From: Streptococcus mitis
GTDB lineage: Bacteria; Bacillota; Bacilli; Lactobacillales; Streptococcaceae
DNA length: 64,000 bases
Assembly (NCBI GenBank): GCA_001914195.1
Contig: MKYF01000026.1
Coordinates: forward strand, 15,452-79,451
Direction: 5' to 3'
Shown here: positions 53,341 to 62,980 of the stretch, one piece after another
How the letters are laid out: every line of letters starts with the position of its first letter
Position numbering within the stretch: position 1 is the stretch's first letter
Program-made: the position numbers and the translations under genes
Notes under the pieces: model-generated
Database searches by the model: none
The model's input: the letters and a program-made list of their open reading frames with translations, nothing else
What the model was told of the DNA's origin: nothing

Positions 53341-54846
53341 TTATTGGAAGCTGATTTGATTGAGAAACTCTGTAATCGCAGCATCCAAGACTGCTTCTTC
53401 TGGCAAGTCTTTTGTTTCACGAATAGTTTCCAAAATCTCTGGATGTTGAGCATCAAAGAAGGCATGGAACTCTTCCTCGAAACGAACAATATCATCTACT
53501 GGAACAGTATCCAAGAAACCATGTGTCAAAGCATAAAGAATGGTTACTTGTTTCTCAACAGGCAATGGTTTGTGAACAGGTTGTTTCAAGACTTCAACTG
53601 TACGACGTCCACGGTTCAACTTAGCCTGTGTTGCTGCATCCAAGTCAGAACCAAACTTAGTGAAAGCTTCCAACTCACGGTATGAAGCAAGGTCGATACG
53701 AAGTGTACCAGCAACCTTTTTCATGGCTTTGATTTGTGCAGAACCACCTACACGTGATACAGATGAACCCGCATCGATGGCTGGACGAATACCCGCATTG
53801 AAGAGACCATCGCCAAGGAAGATTTGTCCATCAGTGATAGAAATCACGTTGGTTGCGATATAGGCAGAGATATCTCCTGCTTGTGTCTCGATAAATGGTA
53901 GGGCTGTAATTGATCCACCACCAAGTTCATCAGAAACTTTAGCTGAGCGCTCAAGCAAACGGCTGTGAAGATAGAAAACATCCCCTGGGAAGGCTTCACG
54001 ACCTGGAGGACGACGAAGCAAGAGTGACAGTTCACGATAAGCTACCGCTTGTTTTGATAAATCATCATAAACAATCAAAACATGCTTGCCTTGATACATA
54101 AATTCTTCCGCCATGGCAACCCCAGCATAAGGAGCTAGGAAGAGCAATGGAGATGGTTGTGAAGCAGAAGCTGTCACAACGATTGTGTAGTCCAAGGCAC
54201 CGTACTGACGAAGTGTTTCTACTTGCGTACGAACGGTTGATTCTTTCTGTCCAATCGCGACATAGATACAGATCATATCTTGACCTTTTTGGTTCAAGAT
54301 TGTGTCAATCGCAATGGTTGTTTTCCCTGTCTGACGGTCACCGATAATCAACTCACGTTGACCACGACCGATCGGTACAAGGGCATCAATAGCTTTCAAA
54401 CCAGTTTGTAATGGTTCTGATACAGACTTACGTTGCATAACACCAGGAGCTGGCGCTTCTACTGGACGAGTTTTATCAGTGTGGATTTCTCCAAGACCGT
54501 CAACTGGACGACCAAGCGGATCCACAACACGACCAATCAGACTTTCACCTACTGGGACTTCCATGATTTTACCTGTACGGCGGATTGTATCGCCTTCACG
54601 GATATCTGTAAAGTCGCCTAGGATGATAATACCAACGTCTGTTGACTCCAAGTTTTGAGCCATACCATAAGAGCCGTTTTCAAAGATCAACAACTCTCCA
54701 CTCATGGCATTTTCAAGGCCATGAGCACGTGCGATACCGTCCCCGATATAGGTTACAACACCTGTTTCAGTCACATCAAAATTGGGTTTGAAATTTTCAA
54801 TTTGTTGCTTAATTAAAGCGCTGATTTCTTGTGCGTTAATTGCCAA
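53341..54846 (-). CDS. atpA: F1-ATPase alpha subunit
   Basis: Non-catalytic nucleotide-binding subunit. The 501 residues contain Walker A GDRQTGKTTIAIDTI (about 169-176), VLIVYDDLSKQAVAYRELSLLLRRPPGREAFPGDVFYLHSRLLERSAK-type core (in blocks) and the PAIDAGSSVSRVGG signature. Starts 14 bases after atpH. Standard length. Confidence 0.98.
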   Translation of the reverse strand: MAINAQEISALIKQQIENFKPNFDVTETGVVTYIGDGIARAHGLENAMSGELLIFENGSYGMAQNLESTDVGIIILGDFTDIREGDTIRRTGKIMEVPVGESLIGRVVDPLGRPVDGLGEIHTDKTRPVEAPAPGVMQRKSVSEPLQTGLKAIDALVPIGRGQRELIIGDRQTGKTTIAIDTILNQKGQDMICIYVAIGQKESTVRTQVETLRQYGALDYTIVVTASASQPSPLLFLAPYAGVAMAEEFMYQGKHVLIVYDDLSKQAVAYRELSLLLRRPPGREAFPGDVFYLHSRLLERSAKVSDELGGGSITALPFIETQAGDISAYIATNVISITDGQIFLGDGLFNAGIRPAIDAGSSVSRVGGSAQIKAMKKVAGTLRIDLASYRELEAFTKFGSDLDAATQAKLNRGRRTVEVLKQPVHKPLPVEKQVTILYALTHGFLDTVPVDDIVRFEEEFHAFFDAQHPEILETIRETKDLPEEAVLDAAITEFLNQISFQ

Positions 54847-54860
54847 AAGAACACCACTTT

Positions 54861-55397
54861 CTATTTCAAATTTTCTTTAACAACTTTAAGTTGTTGTTTA
54901 ATACTCACATCAATTGTCTTGTGATTGGCAAAAATGACAAAACCACCAATGAGACTTTCATCGATTTGTTCTTTTACACTCCTTACTTTCAGAGACATTT
55001 TTTTCTCAATCAAAGGGAGCAAGCGACTCTTCTGTTCATCAGTCAGAGGATGAGCAGAAGTAATCATCACTTCAAATCGATTTGTTTCTTTTTCAAGTCG
55101 GTTCAAGCAATCTACAAGCACATCATAAAAAAGATTTGCTCTGTGGTTGTAGGCCAGAACCTGGATCAAGTTTTGCAATAAAGGTGACACAGAGTCTTGG
55201 AAGAAAGCAATTGTTTTTTCCTTATCAGACTCGTCTACTGCCACTTTTTTTAAAAAAGAAGGTAAACCTGTTTCTTCAGCAACTTGCTTGATTTGAGTCA
55301 AGTCTGAAAAAATACGGTCTTCTTCTCCTTTTTCAAGTACCAATTGGACAAAAGGCATGCTGTATTTTTCAATTACCTTTACTGTTTTCTTGTCCAT
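54861..55397 (-). CDS. atpH: F1-ATPase delta subunit
   Basis: Peripheral stalk subunit, 178 residues, mostly helical with the C-terminal OSCP signature LIEKKMSLKVRSVKEQIDESLIGGFVI. Its ATG shares a base with the atpF stop. Confidence 0.94.
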   Translation of the reverse strand: MDKKTVKVIEKYSMPFVQLVLEKGEEDRIFSDLTQIKQVAEETGLPSFLKKVAVDESDKEKTIAFFQDSVSPLLQNLIQVLAYNHRANLFYDVLVDCLNRLEKETNRFEVMITSAHPLTDEQKSRLLPLIEKKMSLKVRSVKEQIDESLIGGFVIFANHKTIDVSIKQQLKVVKENLK

Positions 55398-55891
55398 TAA
55401 GCTTCTCCTAGCTGATCGATATACTGATCAATGAGTTCTTTATGGGCATGACCGTCAAGGTTTTGTGAGATGATTTTACCAGCCAAGCTGATTGTCAAAT
55501 CTGCTACCTCACCCTTAACGCTTTGTAAAGCTTCAGCTTTGTTTTGAGCAATTTCTTGGTTTGCTTTTTCTTTTAAGCGTCCTGCTTCTAGTTTAGCATC
55601 TGCTAAAATACTAGCTTTACTTTTCTCAGCTGTTTCTTTCGCATTCTCAATGATTGTCTTAGCTTCTTTACGGCTACCAGCCAATTCATCTTCGCGTTTT
55701 TGAGCCAATACTTCTGCTTTTTGACGTGCTTCTTCAGCTCTGTCAATATCTGAAGCAATTTTTTCAGCTCTTTCTTCGAAAATGCCTGTAATATTAGACC
55801 ATGCAAATTTTTTAATCAAGACTAGCAAAAGGATAAAAGAGCCAGCGATTAAAATAAAATTACCAATTAATTCACCTACTGTTACGTGCAT
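55397..55891 (-). CDS. atpF: F0-ATPase subunit b
   Basis: Peripheral stalk subunit, 164 residues: one N-terminal membrane helix (about 8-27, LIGNFILIAGSFILLLVLI) and a long charged coiled coil (EERAEKIASDIDRAEEARQKAEVLAQ) that reaches the F1 head. Thirteen bases after atpB. Confidence 0.95.
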   Translation of the reverse strand: MHVTVGELIGNFILIAGSFILLLVLIKKFAWSNITGIFEERAEKIASDIDRAEEARQKAEVLAQKREDELAGSRKEAKTIIENAKETAEKSKASILADAKLEAGRLKEKANQEIAQNKAEALQSVKGEVADLTISLAGKIISQNLDGHAHKELIDQYIDQLGEA

Positions 55892-55904
55892 CAGTTACTC
55901 CTTT

Positions 55905-56618
55905 CTACTCTTCATCATTAATTTTATTTCCTAGGTACATAGAGGATAATAGTGTAAAGACATAGGCCTGTACACAAGAAATGAACACGGAAAATGCAGT
56001 CCAAACTAAGTTTGTCCCAAATGCGATTGGATACCAAAAAATAGCCTGATGTGAAAGTAAGAGAAGCAAGCTTGTCATTACTTCACCTGCAAAGATATTC
56101 CCAAAAATCCGCAAAGCAAGAGAAAGGAAATTCGTGACTTCTTCAAGTAGATTCATCGGTGTCATAAATGCAGGAGTTACAAAACCTTTTAGGTATTGTT
56201 TAATCCCACGACGACGAATCCCCTCAATATGCGCCATCACAATAATACAGAAAGACAAGACAAGGTCAAATGAAAGATTTGCAGTTGGCGATGTCCAAAG
56301 GTTTGTTCCATCTGTTGTTTGAAGTTTGGCCATCAAACCAAGATTATTGGCGATGACCATAAAAAGAAATAAGCATAAGTAAAAGAGTGAGTAATCTTTC
56401 ATGTAGTGGGAACCAAGGTTAGGTTCTGTAAATCCAATTACAAAATCATAGAGATACTCTAGTACATTTTGTTTACCTTTGGGTTTCAAGGTCATATTAC
56501 GACTTGCCCAATAGATAAATGCAAAAATCAGAAACACAGACAGCAAAGTCAAGGCTGTCAAAGTTAAATCAAAGGTAACAGGACCAATATTGATGGTTGG
56601 ATTGATACTTTCTTCCAT
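55905..56618 (-). CDS. atpB: F0-ATPase subunit a
   Basis: Proton-channel subunit, 237 residues with about five membrane helices; the essential Arg lies in NFLSLALRIFGNIFAGEVM. Located between the c and b subunit genes in the streptococcal order. Confidence 0.95.
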   Translation of the reverse strand: MEESINPTINIGPVTFDLTLTALTLLSVFLIFAFIYWASRNMTLKPKGKQNVLEYLYDFVIGFTEPNLGSHYMKDYSLFYLCLFLFMVIANNLGLMAKLQTTDGTNLWTSPTANLSFDLVLSFCIIVMAHIEGIRRRGIKQYLKGFVTPAFMTPMNLLEEVTNFLSLALRIFGNIFAGEVMTSLLLLLSHQAIFWYPIAFGTNLVWTAFSVFISCVQAYVFTLLSSMYLGNKINDEE

Positions 56619-56650
56619 CTAACATTCTCCCTTCTCCAATTTATATTTCG

Positions 56651-56851
56651 TTATTTAATAATAAATGAGAAGACAAGAGTTACGAAGAAAGTTCCTTCAA
56701 TAAAGGCAACCCCTAAAAACATCAAGCTACGAAACTCAGCGATAATATCTGGTTGGCGAGCTACTGATTTCAACAAACCATTCATCAACATACCCTCACC
56801 AAGAGATACACCCATACAGGCAAGACATAGACCGAAAAATGTTAAATTCAT
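56651..56851 (-). CDS. atpE: F0-ATPase subunit c
   Basis: Proteolipid ring subunit, 66 residues, two membrane hairpin helices; the proton-carrying Glu is in VAFIEGTFFVTLV, and the polar loop is SVARQPDIIAEFR. First gene of the operon, ahead of atpB, which is typical of streptococci. Behind a GGAGAA site. Confidence 0.95.
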   Translation of the reverse strand: MNLTFFGLCLACMGVSLGEGMLMNGLLKSVARQPDIIAEFRSLMFLGVAFIEGTFFVTLVFSFIIK

Positions 56852-56886
56852 GACGAATTCTCCTTTTAATTAAAATTTACTTACTT

Positions 56887-56943
56887 AGTTTAGTCCTAAA
56901 AATTGAATTTGTCAACTTTTTACTAACATTGAAAGCGTTTAAT
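56887..56943 (-). promoter_or_regulatory. Promoter and cre-like site of the F-ATPase operon
   Basis: Minus-strand TTGACA (56910-56915), 17-base spacer, TAAACT (56887-56892). A plus-strand TGAAAGCGTTTAAT (56930-56943) just upstream fits the cre consensus at 13 of 14 positions. The rest of the gap to the U32 gene holds only that gene's terminator. Confidence 0.7.
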
Positions 56944-57046
56944 GAAAATTATTTACAATTTTACTATTTTTAAGCCTATTATATAGAAAACTTTGTAAAA
57001 AACTTGTAATAAATCCGACCATTATCTAGACATTTCTGAAAAATAT

Positions 57047-57074
57047 TGAAAAAATCCGAGATGAAATCTCGGAT
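57047..57074 (-). terminator. Terminator of the U32-family gene
   Basis: Minus-strand stem ATCCGAGATT / ATCTCGGAT (57054-57074) followed by a T-run, about 90 bases after the stop. Confidence 0.8.
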
Positions 57075-57165
57075 GGAAATTAATATATTTTCTTTAACCT
57101 AATGTTCTTTAGTAAGTAGGATTAAAGGGAAAGTAGCTAGAAAACTTTCGTCTCCTACATGTTTA

Positions 57166-58452
57166 TTAAGCACGCACTGTGATGCTGGTTCCATCTTCCT
57201 TATAAAGATTGATAAGACCTTCTTTGAGAGCTCGAACCATATCTCCAGCTTGAACAGGTTGTGGGACTTTGATTGTCAAGAGTTCCATCGGATTTGGGGC
57301 GCGGTCGATTTTATTGCCTTTGGCATCGTGCAAATCTTCGATATACGTTTCAAAATGACGAAAACCTGGGCCATAAAACTCAACTTGGTCGCCTTCGTTA
57401 ATAACGTTCCGTTGACGAATTGTTGCTGTTTGTGTCGTATCATCATAAGAAACCACTTCAGCGACAAACTTGTACTCAGGAATTTTACGGCGAGCACCAA
57501 ATAACTGCTCATTTTCAGATGGTGTACCGTAGTAGAAACCTGTTGCCAATTCACGTTGAGCAACCTTCCACATCTCATCAATCAAGTCTTGCTTAATAGC
57601 CTCAAACTTTTCTGGACTTTCTAGATAAGCATCAACCGCTGCCTTGTAGCAGTTTGTTACTGTTGAAACATAGTGAATAGACTTCATACGTCCTTCGATT
57701 TTGAGACTGTCCACTCCATTTTCAATCATATCTGGAATATGGTCAATCATGGACATATCAACGGCTGACATTGAAAATTCTTCTGGAATTTCACCTTTAA
57801 GACTCTTGCGTTCTTGACCAAATGGCATGTCGTAAAGGTCGTATTTCCAACGGCAAGACTGTGAACAACCACCACGGTTGGCATCACGCATACTCATGTG
57901 GTTTGATAGCGTACAGCGACCTGAGTAAGAAATACACATTGCTCCATGGACAAAGGCTTCAATCTCAACGTCTGTACGTTTGCGGATTTCAGCTAATTCT
58001 TCCATCGAAACCTCACGCGCCAAAACGACACGAGTTAAGCCCAGTTCTTTCCAGAACTCAAGAGTTTCATAGTTAGTTGCACTTGCTTGGGTAGAGAGGT
58101 GGATTTCAAGACCTGGTGCCTCTGTCGCTGCAATCATAATCAAGGCTGGGTCAGATACGATAACTGCGGCAATCCCGATGTCACGCAACTTACGGAACCA
58201 CTCACCAGCTCCAGCTTCATTTCCTTCGTGCATAACCATATTAGCCGCTACATAGACCTTGGCACCGTACTTGGCAGCAAACTGCACGCCTTCTTCCATC
58301 TGTTCAAAGGTAAAGTTACCTGCACGGCTACGAAGACCATAGGCCTGACCACCGATAAAGACAGCATCTGCTCCATACTGAACAGCTACCTTTAGCTTCT
58401 CTAAAGTCCCTGCAGGTGATAAAACCTCAGGACGTTTTAATGTTTTTGTCAT
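57166..58452 (-). CDS. U32-family peptidase-like tRNA hydroxylation protein (TrhP type)
   Basis: Relative of TrhP/YegQ/RlhA proteins, which make 5-hydroxyuridine in tRNA or related RNA; older name is collagenase-like protease. Start set at 58452 (MTKTLKRPEVLSPAGTLEKL) after AGGAG, giving 428 residues. The U32 signature EAFVHGAMCISYSGRCTLSNHM and the cluster of Cys (GGCSQSCRWKY), likely an Fe-S site, are present. A -35 TTGATT and -10 TAAAAT lie at 58498-58526. A second U32 paralogue often adjoins, but none is seen here. Confidence 0.88.
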   Translation of the reverse strand: MTKTLKRPEVLSPAGTLEKLKVAVQYGADAVFIGGQAYGLRSRAGNFTFEQMEEGVQFAAKYGAKVYVAANMVMHEGNEAGAGEWFRKLRDIGIAAVIVSDPALIMIAATEAPGLEIHLSTQASATNYETLEFWKELGLTRVVLAREVSMEELAEIRKRTDVEIEAFVHGAMCISYSGRCTLSNHMSMRDANRGGCSQSCRWKYDLYDMPFGQERKSLKGEIPEEFSMSAVDMSMIDHIPDMIENGVDSLKIEGRMKSIHYVSTVTNCYKAAVDAYLESPEKFEAIKQDLIDEMWKVAQRELATGFYYGTPSENEQLFGARRKIPEYKFVAEVVSYDDTTQTATIRQRNVINEGDQVEFYGPGFRHFETYIEDLHDAKGNKIDRAPNPMELLTIKVPQPVQAGDMVRALKEGLINLYKEDGTSITVRA

Positions 58453-58497
58453 GTTTTCTCCTATTTGCAATATAAAAGTTTGACGTTTTTCCTTCTC

Positions 58498-58526
58498 ATT
58501 TTATAGTAAATAAGCGATAAAATCAA
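58498..58526 (-). promoter_or_regulatory. Promoter of the U32-family gene
   Basis: Minus-strand TTGATT (58521-58526), 17-base spacer, TAAAAT (58498-58503). Confidence 0.6.
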
Positions 58527-58635
58527 GCTTGGACAGATTGTTTTGACAATTCTAATCTTTTAAGCTTTACATAATAACTATTAAACTATCGAAAATTAAC
58601 CTAGTTTTAACAAGTGGTTAAAAAGTCTAGGAAAG

Positions 58636-58662
58636 CAAAAACCAGTATCCAAAGATACTGGC
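58636..58662 (-). terminator. Terminator of guaA
   Basis: Minus-strand stem CCAGTATC / GATACTGG (58642-58661) with TTTG loop and a T-run, about 35 bases after the guaA stop. Confidence 0.85.
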
Positions 58663-58694
58663 TAGTAAAAATACATAAATGAGTCCTTAGATGA

Positions 58695-60257
58695 CTATTC
58701 CCACTCAACTGTTGCAGGTGGTTTACTTGTGATATCGTAGACAATACGGTTAACATGATCCACTTCGTTTACGATACGTACTGAGATTTTTTGAAGTACT
58801 TCCCATGGAATTTTGGCAAAATCAGCAGTCATACCATCGATAGAGGTGATAGCACGGATTGCAATCGTGTAGTCATATGTACGACCGTCACCCATAACCC
58901 CAACTGAACGAACGCCTGTATTAACAGTGAAGTATTGCCAGATATCGCGGTCAAGACCTGCTTTAGCAATTTCCTCACGAAGAATAGCGTCTGACTCACG
59001 AACTGTTTCTAGCTTTTCTTCAGTGATTTCACCCATAACACGGATAGCAAGTCCTGGTCCTGGGAATGGTTGGCGCCATACGATATGGTCTGGCATACCA
59101 AGCTCTGTACCAAGGGCACGAACTTCGTCTTTATAAAGAGTGTTGAGTGGTTCAATCAGTTCAAATTGCATGTCTTCTGGAAGACCACCCACGTTGTGGT
59201 GTGACTTGATAGTCTGAGCAGTATCCGTACCAGACTCAATTACGTCTGTATACAAGGTACCTTGAGCAAGGAATTTCACATCTTTGAGCTTACTTGCTTC
59301 GTCATCAAAGACATAGACAAATTCGTTACCGATGATTTTACGTTTTTGTTCTGGGTCAGAAACGCCAGCAAGTTTGTCAAGGAAACGTTTAGCAGCATCT
59401 GCTTTGACGATATTCAAACCAAACTTACCACCAAGCATGTCCATAACTTGGTCCGCTTCTCCTTTACGAAGAAGACCATGATCCACGAAGATACAGATTA
59501 ATTGATCGCCAATAGCCTTTTGGAGAAGAACTCCAACGACAGATGAGTCAACTCCACCTGATAAACCAAGAAGGACACGTTTATCACCGACAGTCTCACG
59601 GATTTTTTGGATCTGCATGTCGATGAAGTTATCCATTGACCAGTCTCCTTTAGCTTTACAGATGTTAAGGGCAAAGTTACGAAGGATGTCATTACCGTAT
59701 ACAGAATGACGAACTTCTGGGTGGAATTGGATACCGTAAATGTGTTTATCTGGATTTTCAATGGCTGCATAAGGGCAGTCAGCTGATGTTCCAGTACGAA
59801 CGAAATCAGCAGGAATTTCAGTAACTGCATCACCATGACTCATCAAAACAGTCTGTTCATCAGGTGTTGATTCAAAAAGAGCTGATGGTGTGTGAGTTAG
59901 AGTTGATTGACCATATTCACGATTTCCAGCGTCACCTGCAGGGACAACTTTTCCTCCAAGTTTATGGGTCAATAACTGCATACCGTAGCAGATACCCAAA
60001 ATAGGAATACCCAGTTCGAAGATTTCTGGGTCAATATCAAATGAACCATCTTCGTATACAGAGTTTGGTCCGCCTGAAAGGATAATTCCTACAGGGTTGA
60101 TTTCACGAACTTCAGCAGCTGAAATTTTATGGCTTTTTAGTTCTGAAAAAACTCCAATCTCACGGATACGGCGTGAAATCAGCTGGTTGTACTGGCTACC
60201 ATAGTCCAGCACGATGATTTTTTCTACATCTTGCAAATCAGTTGAAATGTTGCTCAT
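58695..60257 (-). CDS. guaA: GMP synthase (glutamine-hydrolysing)
   Basis: Converts XMP to GMP with glutamine and ATP. The 520 residues have the class I amidotransferase half (PILGICYGMQLL with the nucleophilic Cys, later GIQFHPEV) and the ATP-pyrophosphatase half (LLGLSGGVDSSVVGVL, about 225-240) with the C-terminal dimer domain ending SKPPATVEWE. Monocistronic and divergent from a GntR regulator. An intact one-gene GuaA. Confidence 0.98.
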   Translation of the reverse strand: MSNISTDLQDVEKIIVLDYGSQYNQLISRRIREIGVFSELKSHKISAAEVREINPVGIILSGGPNSVYEDGSFDIDPEIFELGIPILGICYGMQLLTHKLGGKVVPAGDAGNREYGQSTLTHTPSALFESTPDEQTVLMSHGDAVTEIPADFVRTGTSADCPYAAIENPDKHIYGIQFHPEVRHSVYGNDILRNFALNICKAKGDWSMDNFIDMQIQKIRETVGDKRVLLGLSGGVDSSVVGVLLQKAIGDQLICIFVDHGLLRKGEADQVMDMLGGKFGLNIVKADAAKRFLDKLAGVSDPEQKRKIIGNEFVYVFDDEASKLKDVKFLAQGTLYTDVIESGTDTAQTIKSHHNVGGLPEDMQFELIEPLNTLYKDEVRALGTELGMPDHIVWRQPFPGPGLAIRVMGEITEEKLETVRESDAILREEIAKAGLDRDIWQYFTVNTGVRSVGVMGDGRTYDYTIAIRAITSIDGMTADFAKIPWEVLQKISVRIVNEVDHVNRIVYDITSKPPATVEWE

Positions 60258-60293
60258 CTTTTTCCTTTCTCAAAAGAAATATCTTTTTTCAAT

Positions 60294-60323
60294 ATTCTAT
60301 CACAAATAAGGGCGAATTACCAA
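60294..60323 (-). promoter_or_regulatory. Promoter of guaA
   Basis: Minus-strand TTGGTA (60318-60323), 18-base spacer, TGA-TAGAAT (60294-60299). Lies back to back with the GntR gene promoter. Confidence 0.5.
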
Positions 60324-60339
60324 CTAAACAAGGCGAAGT

Positions 60340-60369
60340 TTGACTTTTTCTAGTTTATTGGGGTACAAT
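60340..60369 (+). promoter_or_regulatory. Promoter of the GntR-family gene
   Basis: TTGACT (60340-60345), 18-base spacer, TACAAT (60364-60369), 29 bases before the ATG at 60399. Confidence 0.6.
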
Positions 60370-60398
60370 AGAGAAAAGATAGAAATGAAGTGAAAAAT

Positions 60399-61097
60399 AT
60401 GCTACCTGCTTATATGAAAATCCACAATCAGATTAAAAAGGATATTGACGAGCACCGTTGGGCCATTGGTGAGAGACTTCCCAGTGAACGAGATTTAGCT
60501 GAGCAGTTTGCGGTTAGTCGCATGACCCTCCGCCAAGCCGTATCTCTATTAGTCGAAGAAGGCGTTTTAGAGCGTCGTGTAGGAAGCGGCACCTTTGTTT
60601 CCGGTACTCGGGTACAAGAAAAGATGCGAGGGACAACCAGTTTTACTGAAATTGTTAAGTCCCAAGGCAAAATTCCCTCTAGTCAACTCATTTCCTACAG
60701 AAAAACCATTCCCAATGAGCAAGAAGTTGCTAAGTTAGGAATTTCTCCAACCGAAAACATTATCCGAATGGAACGTGTTCGCTATGCCGACAAAGTTCCT
60801 CTGGTTTATGAGGTTGCTTCTATTCCTGAAAAATTCATTAAGGACTTTAAAAAGGAAGAAATCACCAGTCATTTCTTCCAAACTTTGCAAAAACATGGCT
60901 ACCGCATCGGTAAATCACAGCAGACTATCTATGCTCGCCTTGCTAAAGAAAAAATTGCTCACTATTTGGAAGTTGAAAAAGGACATGCTATTCTTGGTTT
61001 GACTCAGGTTTCCTACCTAGAAGATGGTACTGCATTTGAATATGTAAAAAGTCAATATGTAGGCGAACGTTTTGAATTTTATCTTGAGAACAATTAG
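60399..61097 (+). CDS. GntR-family (HutC/UTRA) transcriptional regulator
   Basis: DNA-binding regulator with an N-terminal winged helix (LPSERDLAEQFAVSRMTLRQAVSLLVEEGVLERRVGSGTFVS, in blocks) and a C-terminal UTRA effector domain. The start is placed at the ATG 60399 (MLPAYMKIHNQI), nine bases after a possible GTG, because a GAAGTGA site suits it and the family length is about 232. The ligand is unknown; amino sugars are common for this subfamily. Divergent from guaA. Confidence 0.88.
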   Translation: MLPAYMKIHNQIKKDIDEHRWAIGERLPSERDLAEQFAVSRMTLRQAVSLLVEEGVLERRVGSGTFVSGTRVQEKMRGTTSFTEIVKSQGKIPSSQLISYRKTIPNEQEVAKLGISPTENIIRMERVRYADKVPLVYEVASIPEKFIKDFKKEEITSHFFQTLQKHGYRIGKSQQTIYARLAKEKIAHYLEVEKGHAILGLTQVSYLEDGTAFEYVKSQYVGERFEFYLENN

Positions 61098-61104
61098 ATT
61101 ACTA

Positions 61105-61140
61105 CATAAAAACTCTCTGTCACGGACAAAGAGTCTTTTT
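61105..61140. terminator. Bidirectional terminator between the GntR gene and the EamA gene
   Basis: ACTCTCTGTC (61112-61121) / GACAAAGAGT (61125-61134) with A-run to the left and T-run to the right. Confidence 0.8.
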
Positions 61141-62036
61141 TATTTTTCTAAGAGTAAATCTTTCAAAGAAATCAGAGTTACTGCAATTAATATCATTGCC
61201 ATGCCAAGAAAATCAATGGGATAAAATTGTTCATTCATAATTAAGAAGGCAAAGAAAACCGCAGAGATTGGCTCAATTGAAGCCAACAAACTTGACTTAA
61301 CCGGTCCAATCAGACTAGCTCCTTTTAAGAACGCTGTATAGGCAAAGACAGTTCCAATAAGGATAATGCCTGCGAACGCAAGGAGAAAATCAAGACTAGT
61401 CGGTATATTGGCCTGTAGAATCCCTGTAAAAGGAAGGGCGACCAAACCTGCTATGACCATTCCCACACCAATGACCAAGCTGCTCCCCCACTTCTTAATC
61501 AAGACAATGGGCAAAATGATATAAAGTGCATAAGTTAGTGCAGAAAATAGACCCCAGAACAGACCTGCAGGTGTCATAGATAACTGGTCCAGCTGCCCAT
61601 GAGTGGCGATCAGGAAGGTTCCTCCGATAGCTAATATGATAGAAAAAATCTCTCCCAGTGTCGGCGCCACCTTATCCTTGATACAGCTATAAATCAAAAT
61701 CCCAACAGGACAAACATACTGAAGCACCGTCGCGGTTCCTGCATTGGTCTCCTGAATAGCAGTTAGATAGGCAAATTGGTTGAGGAAGAGACCAATTAGA
61801 GCAAAAATAAGAAGAGACAGCAAACTCTTTCTATCCTTTAAAAAGGCCAGCATTTTATCCTTTGCAGTAGCATAAGCTAAGAGCATGAGAATTCCACCGG
61901 CAATTAAAAGTCGTAAGTTAGTTAAAACCAGAGACGAAATTCCATGTGTCATCAGGTATTGGCCACTTGTTCCTGACAAGCCCCAAGCTATCCCTGCCAC
62001 AACTGTTAATAAAGTCCCTTTTAAACTGTTTGACAT
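61140..62036 (-). CDS. EamA/DMT-family transporter
   Basis: Ten-segment membrane transporter of unknown substrate, 298 residues with two EamA repeats (about 5-140 and 150-290). The start is set at 62036 (MSNSLKGTLLTVVAGIAWGL), after AAGGAG; the longer open frame reads into the preceding gene. It belongs to the same superfamily as LicB but is not close. Eight bases after the serine hydrolase gene. Confidence 0.85.
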   Translation of the reverse strand: MSNSLKGTLLTVVAGIAWGLSGTSGQYLMTHGISSLVLTNLRLLIAGGILMLLAYATAKDKMLAFLKDRKSLLSLLIFALIGLFLNQFAYLTAIQETNAGTATVLQYVCPVGILIYSCIKDKVAPTLGEIFSIILAIGGTFLIATHGQLDQLSMTPAGLFWGLFSALTYALYIILPIVLIKKWGSSLVIGVGMVIAGLVALPFTGILQANIPTSLDFLLAFAGIILIGTVFAYTAFLKGASLIGPVKSSLLASIEPISAVFFAFLIMNEQFYPIDFLGMAMILIAVTLISLKDLLLEK

Positions 62037-62044
62037 GTCTCTCC

Positions 62045-62980
62045 TTACTCTTCTTTGCGAATCAAATTCATCACTTGATTGCGGTCTACAATCCATTGAG
62101 CCCTCTCATCCTTTTCATAGGTACGATTCGATAGGAAAATAGCCGCTTCTTGCTTCTGGCGATTCCACATGATAAAGGTACCTGTATAGCCCGTATGGTC
62201 TAGCCAATCTCCTTCCAAATTCCATGCCAAAGAACGTTCCTTGTCATCCAAAGGAGAAAAATTTTGACTCAAGTCTCTTGCAAAATCATCTGCTAAATAG
62301 TGTTCTAAAAAGATTTGTAAATCCTTTACAGTCGAAAACAAACCAGCACTCCCTGCATGTCTGCCCAGGAGGCGAGCCTTGGGATCATGTACCAGACCTG
62401 CCTCGACACCTCTGACGGTTGGAACAGCAAGCTCAACAGGCCCAAATTGGGTTTCCGTCATTCTCCAAGGATTCCAAACTTGTTCCTGTAAAATCACATC
62501 CAAGTCTTGATTAAAGATTCTTTCCAAGATAAAACCCAACAACAAAAAATGGACATCCGAATAAAGAAAGGCTGGATGGCTTCGTCTCTTGAGATGAAAC
62601 ATCCCTTCCTTTAATTCTGAATCTGTTAAAAGATCACGATTGGGAATAAACGGATCAAGATTTGTTGCGTGAGTTAAAAGCTGACGAATAGTGATGTCTG
62701 GATAATCACTCTCAGCTAAAAAATCGGTTACTGGTCTGTCAATATCTAATTGACCGTTTTCCCACAAGAAGGTAAAAACGGTGCCAACCCCAACAACCTT
62801 GCTGACACTAGCTAGGTCATAAACAAGTCCTGCCTCAGTCTGCAAGCCATGCTCTGGGTCACTCTGGCCTAAATAGAACTCCGTCCATTGATGGTCTTTA
62901 AAATACGCAAAAGAGGCTCCGGGATAAATCCCTGCCTCGATTTGTTCTTCTATTTTTTTAATAATCTTGGTCCACTTCAT
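62045..62980 (-). CDS. Serine hydrolase of the beta-lactamase (class C/esterase EstB) family
   Basis: A 311-residue cytoplasmic or surface hydrolase with no signal sequence. The SxxK motif is in LVYDLASVSKVVGVGTV (SVSK, about 58-61), the YxN-type motif in PAFLYSDVHFLLLG, and the third motif in HTGYTGTFIMW (HTG). This is the penicillin-binding-protein-like esterase/peptidase group, not a resistance enzyme as such. Overlaps cppA by four bases (ATGA). Confidence 0.85.
   Translation of the reverse strand: MKWTKIIKKIEEQIEAGIYPGASFAYFKDHQWTEFYLGQSDPEHGLQTEAGLVYDLASVSKVVGVGTVFTFLWENGQLDIDRPVTDFLAESDYPDITIRQLLTHATNLDPFIPNRDLLTDSELKEGMFHLKRRSHPAFLYSDVHFLLLGFILERIFNQDLDVILQEQVWNPWRMTETQFGPVELAVPTVRGVEAGLVHDPKARLLGRHAGSAGLFSTVKDLQIFLEHYLADDFARDLSQNFSPLDDKERSLAWNLEGDWLDHTGYTGTFIMWNRQKQEAAIFLSNRTYEKDERAQWIVDRNQVMNLIRKEE

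Noticed and set aside
62037..62096. Longer EamA protein starting inside the serine hydrolase gene
   Set aside because: The extra 20 residues are charged and come from the overlapping gene; AAGGAG lies just before the ATG at 62036.
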